Shown here piece after piece: positions 1 to 9,528 of a stretch of DNA of 64,000 nt. Below the pieces are notes generated by a model. That model made no database searches. It was not told the origin of the DNA and saw nothing but the letters and a program-made list of their open reading frames with translations. The DNA comes from Orenia metallireducens (lineage in GTDB: Bacteria > Bacillota > Halanaerobiia > Halobacteroidales > Halobacteroidaceae): assembly GCF_001693735.1 (NCBI RefSeq), contig NZ_LWDV01000009.1, positions 70,629-134,628 of the forward strand, given 5' to 3'. The position numbers were made by a program, and so were the translations under genes. The stretch's first letter is position 1. Every line of letters begins with the position of its first letter.

Positions 1-1613
1 TGAACAAGGGTGAGTTTACCAATATCTTAAAGAACTACATCAAGGTCTATCGTAGAGAAAGTAAAGCTACTCTAGTTTATGACTATGATAGTGTAGGTAA
101 TAGGCAAACTAAGAAGCTGGTAACCTCAACTACTCAGACGACAGATTATAGTTATTATGAAGGTACAAACCGTTTAATGAGCAATGGAGAGTATGCCTAT
201 GTCTATGATAATGCAGGAAATCTAATCAAAAAAGGGAATACCTATAGTATAGAAGATGGAAAAATAACCTTTACGGCTACCAAGGGAGAGGAAGTAGAGT
301 ACTGGGAGTATCAGTATAATCTCCAAGGTAGATTAAGCAGAGTCTATAAGAATGAAGAGTTAATCGCAGAATTCAGCTATGATGCCGATAATAGCAGAAT
401 CAGAACTATAGAGTATGACCATACAGGAACTGCTACAATCACTAATTTTGTTTATAATTTTGCTGGCAAAGTAATTTTTGAAGATGAGCAAGGAGAATAT
501 ACTTCATATATTTTCGCACTAAATAAACGGTATGCGAAACTTAACGGTATAGTTGGGCAAAGTACAGAGATAACTTACTTCCATCAAGATAACCTAGGCT
601 CAACGAGACTAATGACTGATGCCAGTGCTAATGTTGTCATGGATCAGGATTATCTGCCTTTTGGTGGAGACTTAGCGAGACCGAATCAGATTGAGGTACA
701 GAATGATACTAATGAAAGTTATAAGTATACAGGACAGAAGCAAGTTGTGTCGATAGGATTGTATTATTATGGGGCGAGATACTATGACCCTGAGATAGGT
801 AGGTTTACGAGAGAGGATACTTATCGTGGGGAGTTGGATGATCCGCAGAGTCAACACTTATATGTGTATGTAATGAATTCACCGTTAAGATACAATGACC
901 CAACAGGTCACAGTGCAGAAGAAGGCTATTTTGGAATGAATTATTTAGCAAACATGTGGGAAGGTGCTAAATTAAAATTTGAAGATATGTTTGGATTTAT
1001 GAATAAAGAAAAAGAAGAAAAAACTCCAGAAGTTAAAGAGACTTCAAATAATAATACTAATCAAGAGAAAATAGGAAATAGTTTCTTTAATCAAACTAGT
1101 CAAAATGATTCAGGAACTTTTAAATCAACTGCTTTTGTTCTTAATGGAGATGCTAAAGGACTTTTAAAAGGAGATACAAGCGATGCACTTAATACATCAT
1201 TTACTTTAGAAGGTATGTTAAATAAGACAGAAATTAATACTGAGGGTGCGATGATTAAAGGAGATGTGAATTTAGTAGGTGCTACTGGGAAAGCAGGTTT
1301 AGCAGGCTATGGAACAGATGGTAGTATAACTGGATTTGAAGTGGGGTTTGCTTTAGTTGAAGGGAATATAAAAGGTAAATTTGCTTCTACTGAGAATTAT
1401 GATTTTTATGTAACTGCTAATGGTTATGTAGGTGGGTATAAACTTGCAGCTGGATATTCAAAAGGAAAAGGACTTCATTTTACAGTTCCTATTCCTGAAA
1501 CGCCTGCAGGAGGAGGATTTGGTGTTGAATGGGTTAAAAGAAAACAGCCATCAACTGTTAAACAATTACCTGATTTTGGATTAGTAGGAGGTGTCCCTCA
1601 ACTTCAACAATAA
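1..1613 (+). CDS. Rhs/YD-repeat polymorphic toxin, C-terminal part (5' end outside window)
   Basis: The reading frame is open from the left edge (first full codon at 3), so the start lies upstream. The visible part has YD repeats and then the Rhs core end, with YYYGARYYDPEIGRF around 760-810 and the DPTG junction at 897-908. After the junction come about 238 residues of variable C-terminal domain: an acidic/lysine-rich linker, then a glycine-rich, probably beta-rich stretch with repeated G-containing turns. Rhs cores encapsulate such C-terminal toxins and release them at the DPxG region (family knowledge). I do not recognise the toxin fold. Two membrane-protein genes follow (1719, 2467), which would fit a membrane-acting toxin with membrane immunity, but that is inference. 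This is the only core copy here not shown to be 5'-truncated. Confidence 0.85.
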   Translation, partial: NKGEFTNILKNYIKVYRRESKATLVYDYDSVGNRQTKKLVTSTTQTTDYSYYEGTNRLMSNGEYAYVYDNAGNLIKKGNTYSIEDGKITFTATKGEEVEYWEYQYNLQGRLSRVYKNEELIAEFSYDADNSRIRTIEYDHTGTATITNFVYNFAGKVIFEDEQGEYTSYIFALNKRYAKLNGIVGQSTEITYFHQDNLGSTRLMTDASANVVMDQDYLPFGGDLARPNQIEVQNDTNESYKYTGQKQVVSIGLYYYGARYYDPEIGRFTREDTYRGELDDPQSQHLYVYVMNSPLRYNDPTGHSAEEGYFGMNYLANMWEGAKLKFEDMFGFMNKEKEEKTPEVKETSNNNTNQEKIGNSFFNQTSQNDSGTFKSTAFVLNGDAKGLLKGDTSDALNTSFTLEGMLNKTEINTEGAMIKGDVNLVGATGKAGLAGYGTDGSITGFEVGFALVEGNIKGKFASTENYDFYVTANGYVGGYKLAAGYSKGKGLHFTVPIPETPAGGGFGVEWVKRKQPSTVKQLPDFGLVGGVPQLQQ

Positions 1614-1718
1614 TTTATAATATCAAATAAAAATTATTGTTAATTTTTGTTAATTGATATATCTCTCTAGAATTAATAATTTATAGGGAGATATAGTATT
1701 CAAAAAGGGGATGAAATT

Positions 1719-2330
1719 ATGAAGTTAGAAAAAAATATTATAATGAGTTTAATATTAATAGTAATTATATTTATGGCTATTGGTGTTGCACATAGTCAAA
1801 ATAATTTAAATGATGAAAGTAAGGTTATTGAGAAATTTATGTATTATTTGGAGGATAGGGATTTTGATGGGATCAAAAAAATTGTTTTGAATTCTGATAC
1901 TGAGTTAAATATACTAAATTTCATGAATAAAAATAAAGTTGAAAATTTGACAGGTAAAGTTAAATCTATAGATAGGATTTCAGAAGATATGGTTAAATTA
2001 TATGTATATTATGATATTGAATTTAGAACAAAGTCAGGTATTATTAATAGTACTGCAGGTAATATATATTTCATAATAAAAATGGAGGATGAGAAATGGT
2101 ATATTAAGGAGACTAATTTTATTGAAGATATGAAAAATTCACAAATAATTATAAATATCTTGATGATAATTTATTTTGTAATTGTAATTCCTTTTCTGCT
2201 TTATATTAATCTTTGGCGTTCAGACTTAGAAGTTAAAGAAAAGAGATATTGGTCAGCAGTAATAGCTATTTTTAATATTATAGGACTTCTAATATTCTAT
2301 TTTAGAGTAATAAAAAAGAAAACTTCATAG
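1719..2330 (+). CDS. Membrane-anchored hypothetical protein, candidate immunity protein
   Basis: 203 aa with good ribosome site AAGGGGATG before ATG 1719. An N-terminal hydrophobic segment (about residues 9-26) is followed by an exposed acidic domain (about 30-140) whose pattern, ending in WYIKET, resembles the NTF2/lumazine-binding-like folds seen in small secreted proteins. Two more membrane segments lie near 145-165 and 180-198. It lies 105 nt after the Rhs toxin end on the same strand, the usual place for an immunity gene. Function is not recognised; immunity is inferred from position only. Confidence 0.55.
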   Translation: MKLEKNIIMSLILIVIIFMAIGVAHSQNNLNDESKVIEKFMYYLEDRDFDGIKKIVLNSDTELNILNFMNKNKVENLTGKVKSIDRISEDMVKLYVYYDIEFRTKSGIINSTAGNIYFIIKMEDEKWYIKETNFIEDMKNSQIIINILMIIYFVIVIPFLLYINLWRSDLEVKEKRYWSAVIAIFNIIGLLIFYFRVIKKKTS

Positions 2331-2466
2331 TAAATAAAATGTACCCTATAAGGTGGAAACTTGAAAAAAGAGTGTTCCTTATATGGTGGTTACATAAATT
2401 GGTCCTAATGTAAATGTTGACATTTATTCTAGTGAAAAATAAAACTTATTCAGGAAAAAGATAACA

Positions 2467-2757
2467 ATGATTAATAAATTAAAAAAAGTATTAAAAGTGT
2501 TCAAGTTTAAGAGGTTCATGAAACCTTTTTTAGTCATGTTCGGTTTTTTTGTTTTGATGAGTTTTTTTGATTCACTATTTTTATCAGTTAGAACTTTTGG
2601 TGATTTCTTAAAGATTCTATTAACATACTTTTTAATTATAATGGCGATTTTGATATTTTTAAAGGTATTTGAATTAATTGCTTCTTTTATGGGGGCTGGG
2701 AAGATATATGATAGTATGTTTAAAAAAAAAGATAAAGATTCTAATCAGAATAAATAA
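2467..2757 (+). CDS. Small membrane protein, unknown function
   Basis: 96 aa, basic N-terminus, two predicted membrane segments (about residues 22-40 and 48-72) and a lysine-rich tail. The ribosome site is weak (AGGAAAAAG before ATG 2467). It could be a second immunity component of the toxin at the left edge or an unrelated small membrane protein. No family recognised. The gap 2331-2466 shows no other gene. Confidence 0.5.
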   Translation: MINKLKKVLKVFKFKRFMKPFLVMFGFFVLMSFFDSLFLSVRTFGDFLKILLTYFLIIMAILIFLKVFELIASFMGAGKIYDSMFKKKDKDSNQNK

Positions 2758-2768
2758 AAGCAATAAAC

Positions 2769-2863
2769 TAGTAATGAGTATTAAGTAAGAGGTAAGGAAA
2801 TATAAATAAGTGGGTAGTGAGTGGTAAATAGATATTGCTCACATTATCCACTTGTTTTTTTAT
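2769..2863 (+). repeat. Dispersed GTAA/GTGA-type repeat plus hairpin terminator
   Basis: 2769-2797 is a run of short GTAATGAG/AAGTAAGAGG units of the dispersed-repeat type seen again at 17725, 21341, 27811 and 51872. Directly after it, AAGTGGGTAGTGAG (2808-2821) can pair imperfectly with the strand around 2837-2855, followed by a T run ending near 2863, giving a plausible terminator. Rhs homology restarts at about 2899. Confidence 0.4.
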
Positions 2864-2898
2864 TTTAGAATTTAATCATCACATGTTACTGATTTTTA

Positions 2899-4248
2899 GA
2901 ACATACTCATGACGGTAGCATCAAAGAGACTAACTTTGTTTACAGTGTCAGCGGGAAAGTTATCTTTGAAGATGAAAGTGGAGACTATACTTCTTACATC
3001 TTTGCACTGAATAAGCAATACGCTAAAATTAACGGTATCGTTGGAATTAGTACAGAGATAAGTTACTTCCATCAAGATAACCTAGGCTCAACGAGACTAA
3101 TGACTGATGCCAGTGCTAATGTTGTCATGGATCAGGATTATCTGCCTTTTGGTGGAGACTTAGCGAGACCAAATCAGATTGAGATACAGAATGATACTGA
3201 GGAAAGCTATAAGTATACAGGGCAGAAGCAAGTTGTGAGTATAGGACTGTATTATTATGGTGCGAGATACTATGATCCTGAGATTGGTAGGTTTACAAGA
3301 GAGGATAGTTATCGAGGAGAGCTAGATAAGCCACAGACACAACACTTGTATATTTATGTTACTAATAATTCGTTGAAGTATGTAGATCCGACAGGACATT
3401 ATCTTGAAACAGTCTGGGATGCAACTTCATTTGGAGTTGGATTATGGTCTTTAAAATCCAGTATTAGAGATAGAGATTGGTTAGGAGCAGGATTAGATAC
3501 TGTTGGGTTAATAGCTGATGGTGCTGCTACTATATTACCCATTATTCCTGGTGGAGCTAGTCAAGCAATTAAAGCTGCTAGATTTGCTAAACAGGCTAAA
3601 AGGGCATCAGATGTAGCGGATGTACTTGGTGGAGTACGTGAAATTAAGCATGGATTAGAGAAGGGTAGTGTAGTACAAACTGGATTAGGAGTAGTACAAG
3701 CAGGATTTGGAGCTAGAAGTGCACTTAGCTCAGAGGTTGCTGAGGCTGCTGGTGATGTTGGTAAGTTAAATAAAGTTAATAATTTGGATGTAGATAATGG
3801 ATATAATAGTAAGATAGATTTACAGTTGTTTGCTAAAAAATCAGGTGAATATTCATTATTACCAAATGAAGGAATGGTTGGTAGTTATGGAAGATTAGAT
3901 TATATTGGAGTTAAAGGTGATAATCTAACTCCTCATCATATGCCATCAGCAAAATATATAGAGCAGCATGGAGTTAACTATAGAGATGGTATATCTATGT
4001 TTGTGGAGCAACCTTATCCAGGAAGTGGAGGACGACATAGGTTAACTAAAACATATGGAAGAAATATGACAGATATTCAAAAACAAAATTATTATAATTT
4101 ATCTCCTAGGGATGCTTTAGCATATGACATTCGAGATTTAAGAAAAATATATATGGATCAAAATATTTATACTTCAGAAATAAGAAGTGGGTTATTAGAG
4201 GTTATTCAACAGAACAAAAGTGATTTTCCAGATTTGTATAAAAAATAA
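2899..4248 (+). CDS. Orphan Rhs tip with HH-motif toxin domain
   Basis: Rhs homology begins abruptly at about 2899 (EHTHDGS), just after an in-frame stop at 2890, and has no start codon or ribosome site there; the first ATG is internal at 3100. The core end is well kept (GARYYDPEIGRF, DPTG at 3385). The C-terminal domain (about 287 aa) has an alanine/glycine-rich pre-toxin helical segment, the linker KINLQLFAK-like KIDLQLFAKK, and then a toxin part with LTPHHMPSAKY and GGRHRLTKTYG, a histidine-rich signature suggesting a metal-dependent nuclease. Probably a displaced, silent cassette that becomes active only after recombination with a full-length rhs gene (inference). Partner gene at 4268. 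Confidence 0.7.
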   Translation, partial: EHTHDGSIKETNFVYSVSGKVIFEDESGDYTSYIFALNKQYAKINGIVGISTEISYFHQDNLGSTRLMTDASANVVMDQDYLPFGGDLARPNQIEIQNDTEESYKYTGQKQVVSIGLYYYGARYYDPEIGRFTREDSYRGELDKPQTQHLYIYVTNNSLKYVDPTGHYLETVWDATSFGVGLWSLKSSIRDRDWLGAGLDTVGLIADGAATILPIIPGGASQAIKAARFAKQAKRASDVADVLGGVREIKHGLEKGSVVQTGLGVVQAGFGARSALSSEVAEAAGDVGKLNKVNNLDVDNGYNSKIDLQLFAKKSGEYSLLPNEGMVGSYGRLDYIGVKGDNLTPHHMPSAKYIEQHGVNYRDGISMFVEQPYPGSGGRHRLTKTYGRNMTDIQKQNYYNLSPRDALAYDIRDLRKIYMDQNIYTSEIRSGLLEVIQQNKSDFPDLYKK

Positions 4249-4267
4249 AGTTAAGGGGGCTATAACA

Positions 4268-4750
4268 ATGAATATTTCTGAAATAACTGAAAAATTAAAA
4301 AGAAATAAATTATTAAGAAATAAAAAAGAAATAAATGGCTTTGAAGAAGCGTTAATGGAATTAAATGAAATAAATAATGTTAAAATTATTGGTGATTTAT
4401 GTAAAGGATTTGATGATAATACTAAAGAATATGAAATAATGTATAATGTATTACATGCAGTAGAAGATTATGAGGGAGAAGGTGCTTATATTGAATTATT
4501 AAAAATTACCCCATACATGATAGAAAATGATGCCAAGGAATGGAGCAAAAGACTGCATCGTAGAATATTAAATCATTCTCAAGAGCGTATTGAGTATATA
4601 AAAGCTTTAAAAAAAATGGATACTTCAATTCAAAATATTATTATAAAATTAATTCATGATATAAATAATGATGGGAAAAAATGGCTCAATAATGAAGAGC
4701 AGAAAAAGTTTGAAAATATTACAAATGAAGTACTAAATGAATTAAGATAA
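4268..4750 (+). CDS. Imm30-like immunity protein
   Basis: 160 aa from ATG 4268, chosen because AAGGGGG lies 9 nt upstream; a longer in-frame reading would start inside the previous gene. All-helical, charged; the central pattern EYEIMYNVLHAVEDYEG followed by a proline-containing helix resembles the Imm30 immunity family (family assignment from memory, moderate). It sits 20 nt after the HH-motif toxin tip and is the probable cognate antitoxin acting in the cytoplasm. Confidence 0.6.
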   Translation: MNISEITEKLKRNKLLRNKKEINGFEEALMELNEINNVKIIGDLCKGFDDNTKEYEIMYNVLHAVEDYEGEGAYIELLKITPYMIENDAKEWSKRLHRRILNHSQERIEYIKALKKMDTSIQNIIIKLIHDINNDGKKWLNNEEQKKFENITNEVLNELR

Positions 4751-4816
4751 TTTAAAAATTTATCTGGCTTTAATGATATAAAAGTTAGCTTATTAATAAA
4801 AAGCTTATTTAATTTA

Positions 4817-4862
4817 CCCTATAGAGTAGACAAATAAAGAGTCTATCCTATAGGGATTTTTC
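4817..4862 (+). terminator. Rho-independent terminator after Imm30-like gene
   Basis: CCCTATAG (4817-4824) pairs with CTATAGGG (4848-4855), extended by GTAGAC/GTCTA, then ATTTTT. It ends the second toxin-immunity cassette. Confidence 0.7.
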
Positions 4863-4904
4863 TTATGCAATATAAAATTTGTTAGATTTGTAATTATTAA
4901 TCCT

Positions 4905-7835
4905 TTGATTTATGAAGCAGGAATCTCTACTCCAACAGAGTACCGATATGATCCTAATGGAAACTTGGTTAAGAAGATCATGAGTAATGGTCTAGTAACT
5001 GAGTATGAATATAATAGCTTAAACCAGCAGATAAAAGAGATCAAAGCAGGAAATCAAGTCACAGTTTATAACTATGATGGAGCAGGTAAGCTAAAGACTA
5101 AGATTAATCCTTTAGGGATTAAAGAAGAGTATCTCTATTATCTAAATGGTCAGCTAGAAGAGGTTAACTATTATCAGAACCAAGAGGATGAAGTTGCTAA
5201 TGAGAGTGTAAGTTACGAGTATGATGATGCAGGGAATAGGGTCTTAGTAGAGAAAGAGGATAGTAGTATCGAACAGGTTTATGACCAGTTAGGAAGGATA
5301 GTTAGTGAGAGTAGAAGTATCTCAGGTAAAGTCTATAGTACCGAGTATAAGTATGATAAGTATGGTAACCTAATAGGAATCAAATATCCTGAGAGTGATG
5401 AATACTTAAACTATGGTTATGATAGTTTAAATCAGTTAAAGTACATCACGGGTATCGCAGGGGATAAAGACAATCCAGCCTTTAGCTATAATGATAATGG
5501 ACAAGTTACAGCAATGAAGTATGATAATGGGGTTACAACTAGTTATACCTATACTGATGTAGGTAGACCAGATACTATTATCACAAACAGAACAGATATT
5601 GAAACAACTACTACCGAAGAACTATTAAGTCTTGATTATGAATATGATGGAGCAGGCAATGTAACCCGTCGTAACAATAACGTCTATGAGTATGATGGAC
5701 TGAATCGACTGGTATCAGCTCAAGTGGAAGGTGACTTCTATGTCGATAATCCAGGTGATGTGGGGCATATTCTATCAGATTACTATGGTAGTAAAGGAAT
5801 AGATGTCTTAGTAAATCAGATTGAAGATATCACCTTAGATTATGATTCTGGTAGTGTCGGAGTCTCCTTTGGCTCAGAGGTTGAGAAGATAAGTAAGATA
5901 GAACTGAAGACTACTGGAATGGCTAATCATAGAATTAGTAAGAGAACACTGGATATCTATTATAGTAGTGATAATAGTAGCTACACTAAACTAAATCCAG
6001 ATAGTTGGGAGTATCAACAGGACTATAAAGGTGATATAACTATTATCATCCCAGATAGAATCACAGCTAAGTATCTAAAAATCCATAGTAAATATGATGA
6101 CCGAAACATTGACTTTGACCCTGTTAACAAGGGTGAGTTTACAAATATCTTAAAGAACTACATCAAGGTCTATCGTAGAGAAACAGAGGCTACTTTAGTT
6201 TATGACTATGATGATGTAGGAAACAGACTGAGCAAGAAACTAATTGCAGGCACAGTAGAAGAGACAAATTACTTTTACTATGAAGGTACTAACAGGCTAA
6301 TGAGCAATGGAGAATATGCTTACGTCTATGATGAAGCAGGAAATCTAATCAAAAAAGGGAATAACTATAGTATAGAAGATGGAGAAGTTACCTTTACTGA
6401 AACAAGTGGTGAGAAAATAGAGTACTGGGAGTATGAGTATAATCTACAGAATAGATTAAGCAAAGTCTACAAGAATGAAGAGTTAATCGCAGAATTTACT
6501 TATGATGGAGACAATAAGCGAATCAAGATTATCGAACATACTCATGATGGTAGTGTGAAAGAGACTAACTTTGTCCATAGTGCCAGTGGTAAAGTAATCT
6601 TTGAGGATGAAAGTGGAGACTACACATCCTATATCTTCGCACTGAACAAGCAGTATGCCAAGGTTAATGGTATCGTCGGAGTCAGCACAGAGATAACTTA
6701 CTTCCACCAAGATAACTTAGGAAGTACACGAGTTATGACTGATGCTAGTGGTAAGGTAGTTATGAATCAGGATTATCTTCCTTTTGGTGGCGATTTAACG
6801 AGACCGAATCAGATTGAGATACAGAATGATAGTGGAGAAAGTTATAAGTATACAGGGCAGAAGCAAGTTGTGAGTACCGGACTGTATTATTATGGTGCGA
6901 GATACTATGATCCTAGTATCGGAAGATTTATAACTGAGGATAGTTATCGTGGTGAGTTAGATAATCCGCAGAGTCAGAATGTGTATATTTATGTAACGCA
7001 GAATCCATTGAAGTATGTAGATCCTACAGGAAATACAGGTATTCTTGCTCAATTTATTACTAGTGTGGGTCCTTTTGCGACACCTCAGTCTAAAGAGGCT
7101 CATGATGAAGCTGCAAATGCTTTATGGAGAGGTGCACAAAAATTAAGGGAAGCACAGAAACAATTAGTTTCTACATTAGTTGTGAGTAATGTTAGAGCAT
7201 TTTCTTTCGTAAAGAATTTATTTACAAGGGATACCCCAAAAGTTGAACCTGAAGTTTTAGAACCAACAGAGAATTCAGAACCTAACATTCTACCATTTCC
7301 AACTACAACGGGTAGTAAGAATATATTTAATCCATTTCCAGCAAACCATGACGTTGATATGTCTACTCCCGGTATGGAGCCAGCACCAGAATCACTAACG
7401 GGGCCTAATGTAGAGGGTATGCCTTATAATGAAAGAAGTACTGATGATAATCTTATGTTGAGTAAGCAGGGAGCCTTTGATGGAGATATATTTGCTAGAC
7501 CTGATTATAATCTACCACCTAATAGTTATATATGGCCTTCAGAAAAAGCAGCAAGAAGGGCAGCGTTTCGGCATGCTAGTATTGGGAAACATGGTAAAAT
7601 AGATAAGTTTGAATTGGTAGATTTTTCAATAGGTTCACGTGATCCTTGGTTAGGAAATAGTGTAAAGAGACCTATATGGACATCTCATAATGGTAGAGAA
7701 GTTGCTCATGACATGTATGGGCATAAAGCAGAAAATACTCCTCCACATTATAATGTTTATATAGAGACTGAAAATGGTACGGAAAGTCATCATTATTTTT
7801 ATCCGAGTGATCATGATTGGACCAAGAATTATTGA
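4905..7835 (+). CDS. Large Rhs/YD-repeat protein fragment with discoidin-like insert and GH-PPH toxin tip
   Basis: About 976 aa of open frame from TTG 4905, but no ribosome site or secretion signal is seen, so the true start is probably lost. Roughly 15 YD repeats (patterns like YEYDGAGN, YDYDDVGNR) are interrupted at about residues 285-400 by a module with LDIYYSSDN, resembling an F5/8 type C (discoidin) carbohydrate-binding fold. The Rhs core end has GARYYDPSIGRF and DPTG at 7020. The C-terminal 270 aa contain a proline-rich linker and a domain with WPSEKAARRAA, AHDMYGH and PPHYNV, related by motif to the tips at 10 and 15 kb. Longest core copy in the window; could be the parental gene or a truncated one. 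Partner gene at 7859. Confidence 0.75.
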   Translation: MIYEAGISTPTEYRYDPNGNLVKKIMSNGLVTEYEYNSLNQQIKEIKAGNQVTVYNYDGAGKLKTKINPLGIKEEYLYYLNGQLEEVNYYQNQEDEVANESVSYEYDDAGNRVLVEKEDSSIEQVYDQLGRIVSESRSISGKVYSTEYKYDKYGNLIGIKYPESDEYLNYGYDSLNQLKYITGIAGDKDNPAFSYNDNGQVTAMKYDNGVTTSYTYTDVGRPDTIITNRTDIETTTTEELLSLDYEYDGAGNVTRRNNNVYEYDGLNRLVSAQVEGDFYVDNPGDVGHILSDYYGSKGIDVLVNQIEDITLDYDSGSVGVSFGSEVEKISKIELKTTGMANHRISKRTLDIYYSSDNSSYTKLNPDSWEYQQDYKGDITIIIPDRITAKYLKIHSKYDDRNIDFDPVNKGEFTNILKNYIKVYRRETEATLVYDYDDVGNRLSKKLIAGTVEETNYFYYEGTNRLMSNGEYAYVYDEAGNLIKKGNNYSIEDGEVTFTETSGEKIEYWEYEYNLQNRLSKVYKNEELIAEFTYDGDNKRIKIIEHTHDGSVKETNFVHSASGKVIFEDESGDYTSYIFALNKQYAKVNGIVGVSTEITYFHQDNLGSTRVMTDASGKVVMNQDYLPFGGDLTRPNQIEIQNDSGESYKYTGQKQVVSTGLYYYGARYYDPSIGRFITEDSYRGELDNPQSQNVYIYVTQNPLKYVDPTGNTGILAQFITSVGPFATPQSKEAHDEAANALWRGAQKLREAQKQLVSTLVVSNVRAFSFVKNLFTRDTPKVEPEVLEPTENSEPNILPFPTTTGSKNIFNPFPANHDVDMSTPGMEPAPESLTGPNVEGMPYNERSTDDNLMLSKQGAFDGDIFARPDYNLPPNSYIWPSEKAARRAAFRHASIGKHGKIDKFELVDFSIGSRDPWLGNSVKRPIWTSHNGREVAHDMYGHKAENTPPHYNVYIETENGTESHHYFYPSDHDWTKNY

Positions 7836-7858
7836 TTATTAACAAGAGGTGATAGTAG

Positions 7859-8458
7859 ATGAAAAAAATATATGAAAAACATGAACCCGCTAGTATTAAT
7901 AAGGGTAATTTTGGATTTGTAAAGATAAAAGATGAAAATAATTGGGGATTTATAAATCCGCCAGATGATATAAGATTGTTAAATAGGTATATAATTGAAA
8001 AAACAAATATAGGTGATTTTATTAAAGTAAGTAATGATAATTATTTTATTTATTCATGTATTTTAGCAAATCGTTCTGATAAGTTAACTAAAATTCAAAG
8101 GATGTTTAAAGAAAACAAACTTAAAAAAAATGGTTGGGTTGAATGTAATCAAGTAAAAGAATTATATATTAAAAATATTTCCAATCTTAATGAAATAGAA
8201 TTAGAGCTAATGTTTGATAGGCATTCCCGTAGTATGCTTATTTTAGCTGAAGAGAAGAAGTCAATAGAAGAATTGATAGAAATATTAAGGGAGATTGATT
8301 TATTCATTCAACCTAGAACTGTTGGTTCATATTATCCTACTTTAAAATTTATTCCAACTTTAGTGAGTGAGAATGTTTCAGTTGGATATTTTAGAAGGTT
8401 ATTAGAGCCTTTGAGGGCAAGGGATGTTTTAATATTATATTCACCTTGGAAATTATAA
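7859..8458 (+). CDS. Candidate immunity protein, unknown family
   Basis: 199 aa, ATG 7859 with AGAGGTGAT upstream, 23 nt after the large Rhs gene. Soluble, mixed charged protein; no signal peptide or membrane segment. No family recognised. Unlike the partners of the related toxins at 10 and 15 kb it has no cysteine pairs, so the immunity type differs even though the toxins share a motif. Confidence 0.55.
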   Translation: MKKIYEKHEPASINKGNFGFVKIKDENNWGFINPPDDIRLLNRYIIEKTNIGDFIKVSNDNYFIYSCILANRSDKLTKIQRMFKENKLKKNGWVECNQVKELYIKNISNLNEIELELMFDRHSRSMLILAEEKKSIEELIEILREIDLFIQPRTVGSYYPTLKFIPTLVSENVSVGYFRRLLEPLRARDVLILYSPWKL

Positions 8459-8492
8459 TTAGAAAAAATTATTAATTATTATTGCATAAATA

Positions 8493-8540
8493 ATAAGGAC
8501 ATTTAGCTGATCAATACAGCACAAATGTCCTTATTTTTAT
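8493..8540 (+). terminator. Terminator at cassette junction
   Basis: ATAAGGACATTT (8493-8504) pairs perfectly with AAATGTCCTTAT (8523-8534), then TTTTAT. The next Rhs fragment begins within a few bases of its end (8541). Confidence 0.8.
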
Positions 8541-9473
8541 AGGTTTATTACTGAGGATAGCTATTGGGGAGAAATTATAAGACTACAGATCTTAAATCTA
8601 TATCTCAATAATCCTCTAAAATATAATGACCCAACGGGTCATACTAAAGAAAATCCAATATCCAAATCACTAAATAGTTTTGTAGAAATAGGAAAAGGAT
8701 TCTGGAATAGTGCTATGGATAGAGCTGGACATGCTTTAGATTCTCCATATAATTTTGCTAATTATATGACAATAGGTATGCTAGACGCAATGGTATCGGG
8801 AGCAAATGAGAGAACATCTAAAATGATGAATTCACCATACGATTTCGCTAACTGGCTAACTATTGGAGCAGCCGATACAGTTAAAGGAGCTTTTAACCCA
8901 GAAGATCCATTCTCTGCTCAGCATTGGATGAATAATTTTGAAGTAGCAGGTTGGGTTAGTGGTGTATTAGGAACAATGAATAAAGGTAGTTCAAGTAATT
9001 TATTAGATGATGCTATTTCTACAAATAGTCTTGCTAAGCAAGTTGATAATAATTTGGATGTAGAAGGAAAAGCTGATTTTTATGTAAAACCAGATGGTGA
9101 AGCTGTGCCTTCGACAGGGTATCGATATATGTCTGAGAATGCATTTTATATAGATGATTTGAAAAAGACTAAATTAATACCAGAGAATCTAAATGGAACT
9201 TATTTTAGTTTTGATAATTATGATATAGCTAGTCAAAGTAAATTACAAGTTCCTCATGATGCGTCTATAAAAGGTTCTTTTGATACTCTACAAATTATTG
9301 ATGATATAAAAGTTCCTTATGGAAATTGGGGAAATGCAAATTATTTAGAACCGCTTACTAAAGATTTTCCTCAGTTTGGTTCTGGAGGTGCAACACAAGC
9401 GATTACTAATCAAGCCATAAAATTAGATAGCTTAGAAAAAATTCCATATTATTTACCTACATCAAAGGAATAG
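8541..9473 (+). CDS. Orphan Rhs tip with possible ADP-ribosyltransferase-like toxin
   Basis: Only the last ~30 residues of the Rhs core remain (RFITEDSYWGE at 8541, DPTGH at 8628); the frame is open from 8511 but has no start signal, the first methionine being at 8715 or earlier codons lacking a ribosome site. The C-terminal region (about 281 aa) has two copies of a short helical pattern (SPYNFANYMTIG / SPYDFANWLTIG), then a domain with STGYRYMS, TYFSFDNYD and FGSGGATQ. The YRY and the S-x-D elements resemble the first two motifs of ADP-ribosyltransferase-fold toxins, but this is weak. Partner at 9529. Confidence 0.6.
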   Translation, partial: RFITEDSYWGEIIRLQILNLYLNNPLKYNDPTGHTKENPISKSLNSFVEIGKGFWNSAMDRAGHALDSPYNFANYMTIGMLDAMVSGANERTSKMMNSPYDFANWLTIGAADTVKGAFNPEDPFSAQHWMNNFEVAGWVSGVLGTMNKGSSSNLLDDAISTNSLAKQVDNNLDVEGKADFYVKPDGEAVPSTGYRYMSENAFYIDDLKKTKLIPENLNGTYFSFDNYDIASQSKLQVPHDASIKGSFDTLQIIDDIKVPYGNWGNANYLEPLTKDFPQFGSGGATQAITNQAIKLDSLEKIPYYLPTSKE

Positions 9474-9528
9474 AATTTAGATTTCAAAAATTATTTAAAA
9501 GATATTTTTCTTATAAGGGGAGACGATA

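Noticed and set aside
672-857. Minus-strand frames opposite the Rhs core (also at 9901, 12777, 21523)
   Set aside because: They recur only because the Rhs core recurs; no ribosome sites and the plus-strand frame has clear YD-repeat conservation.
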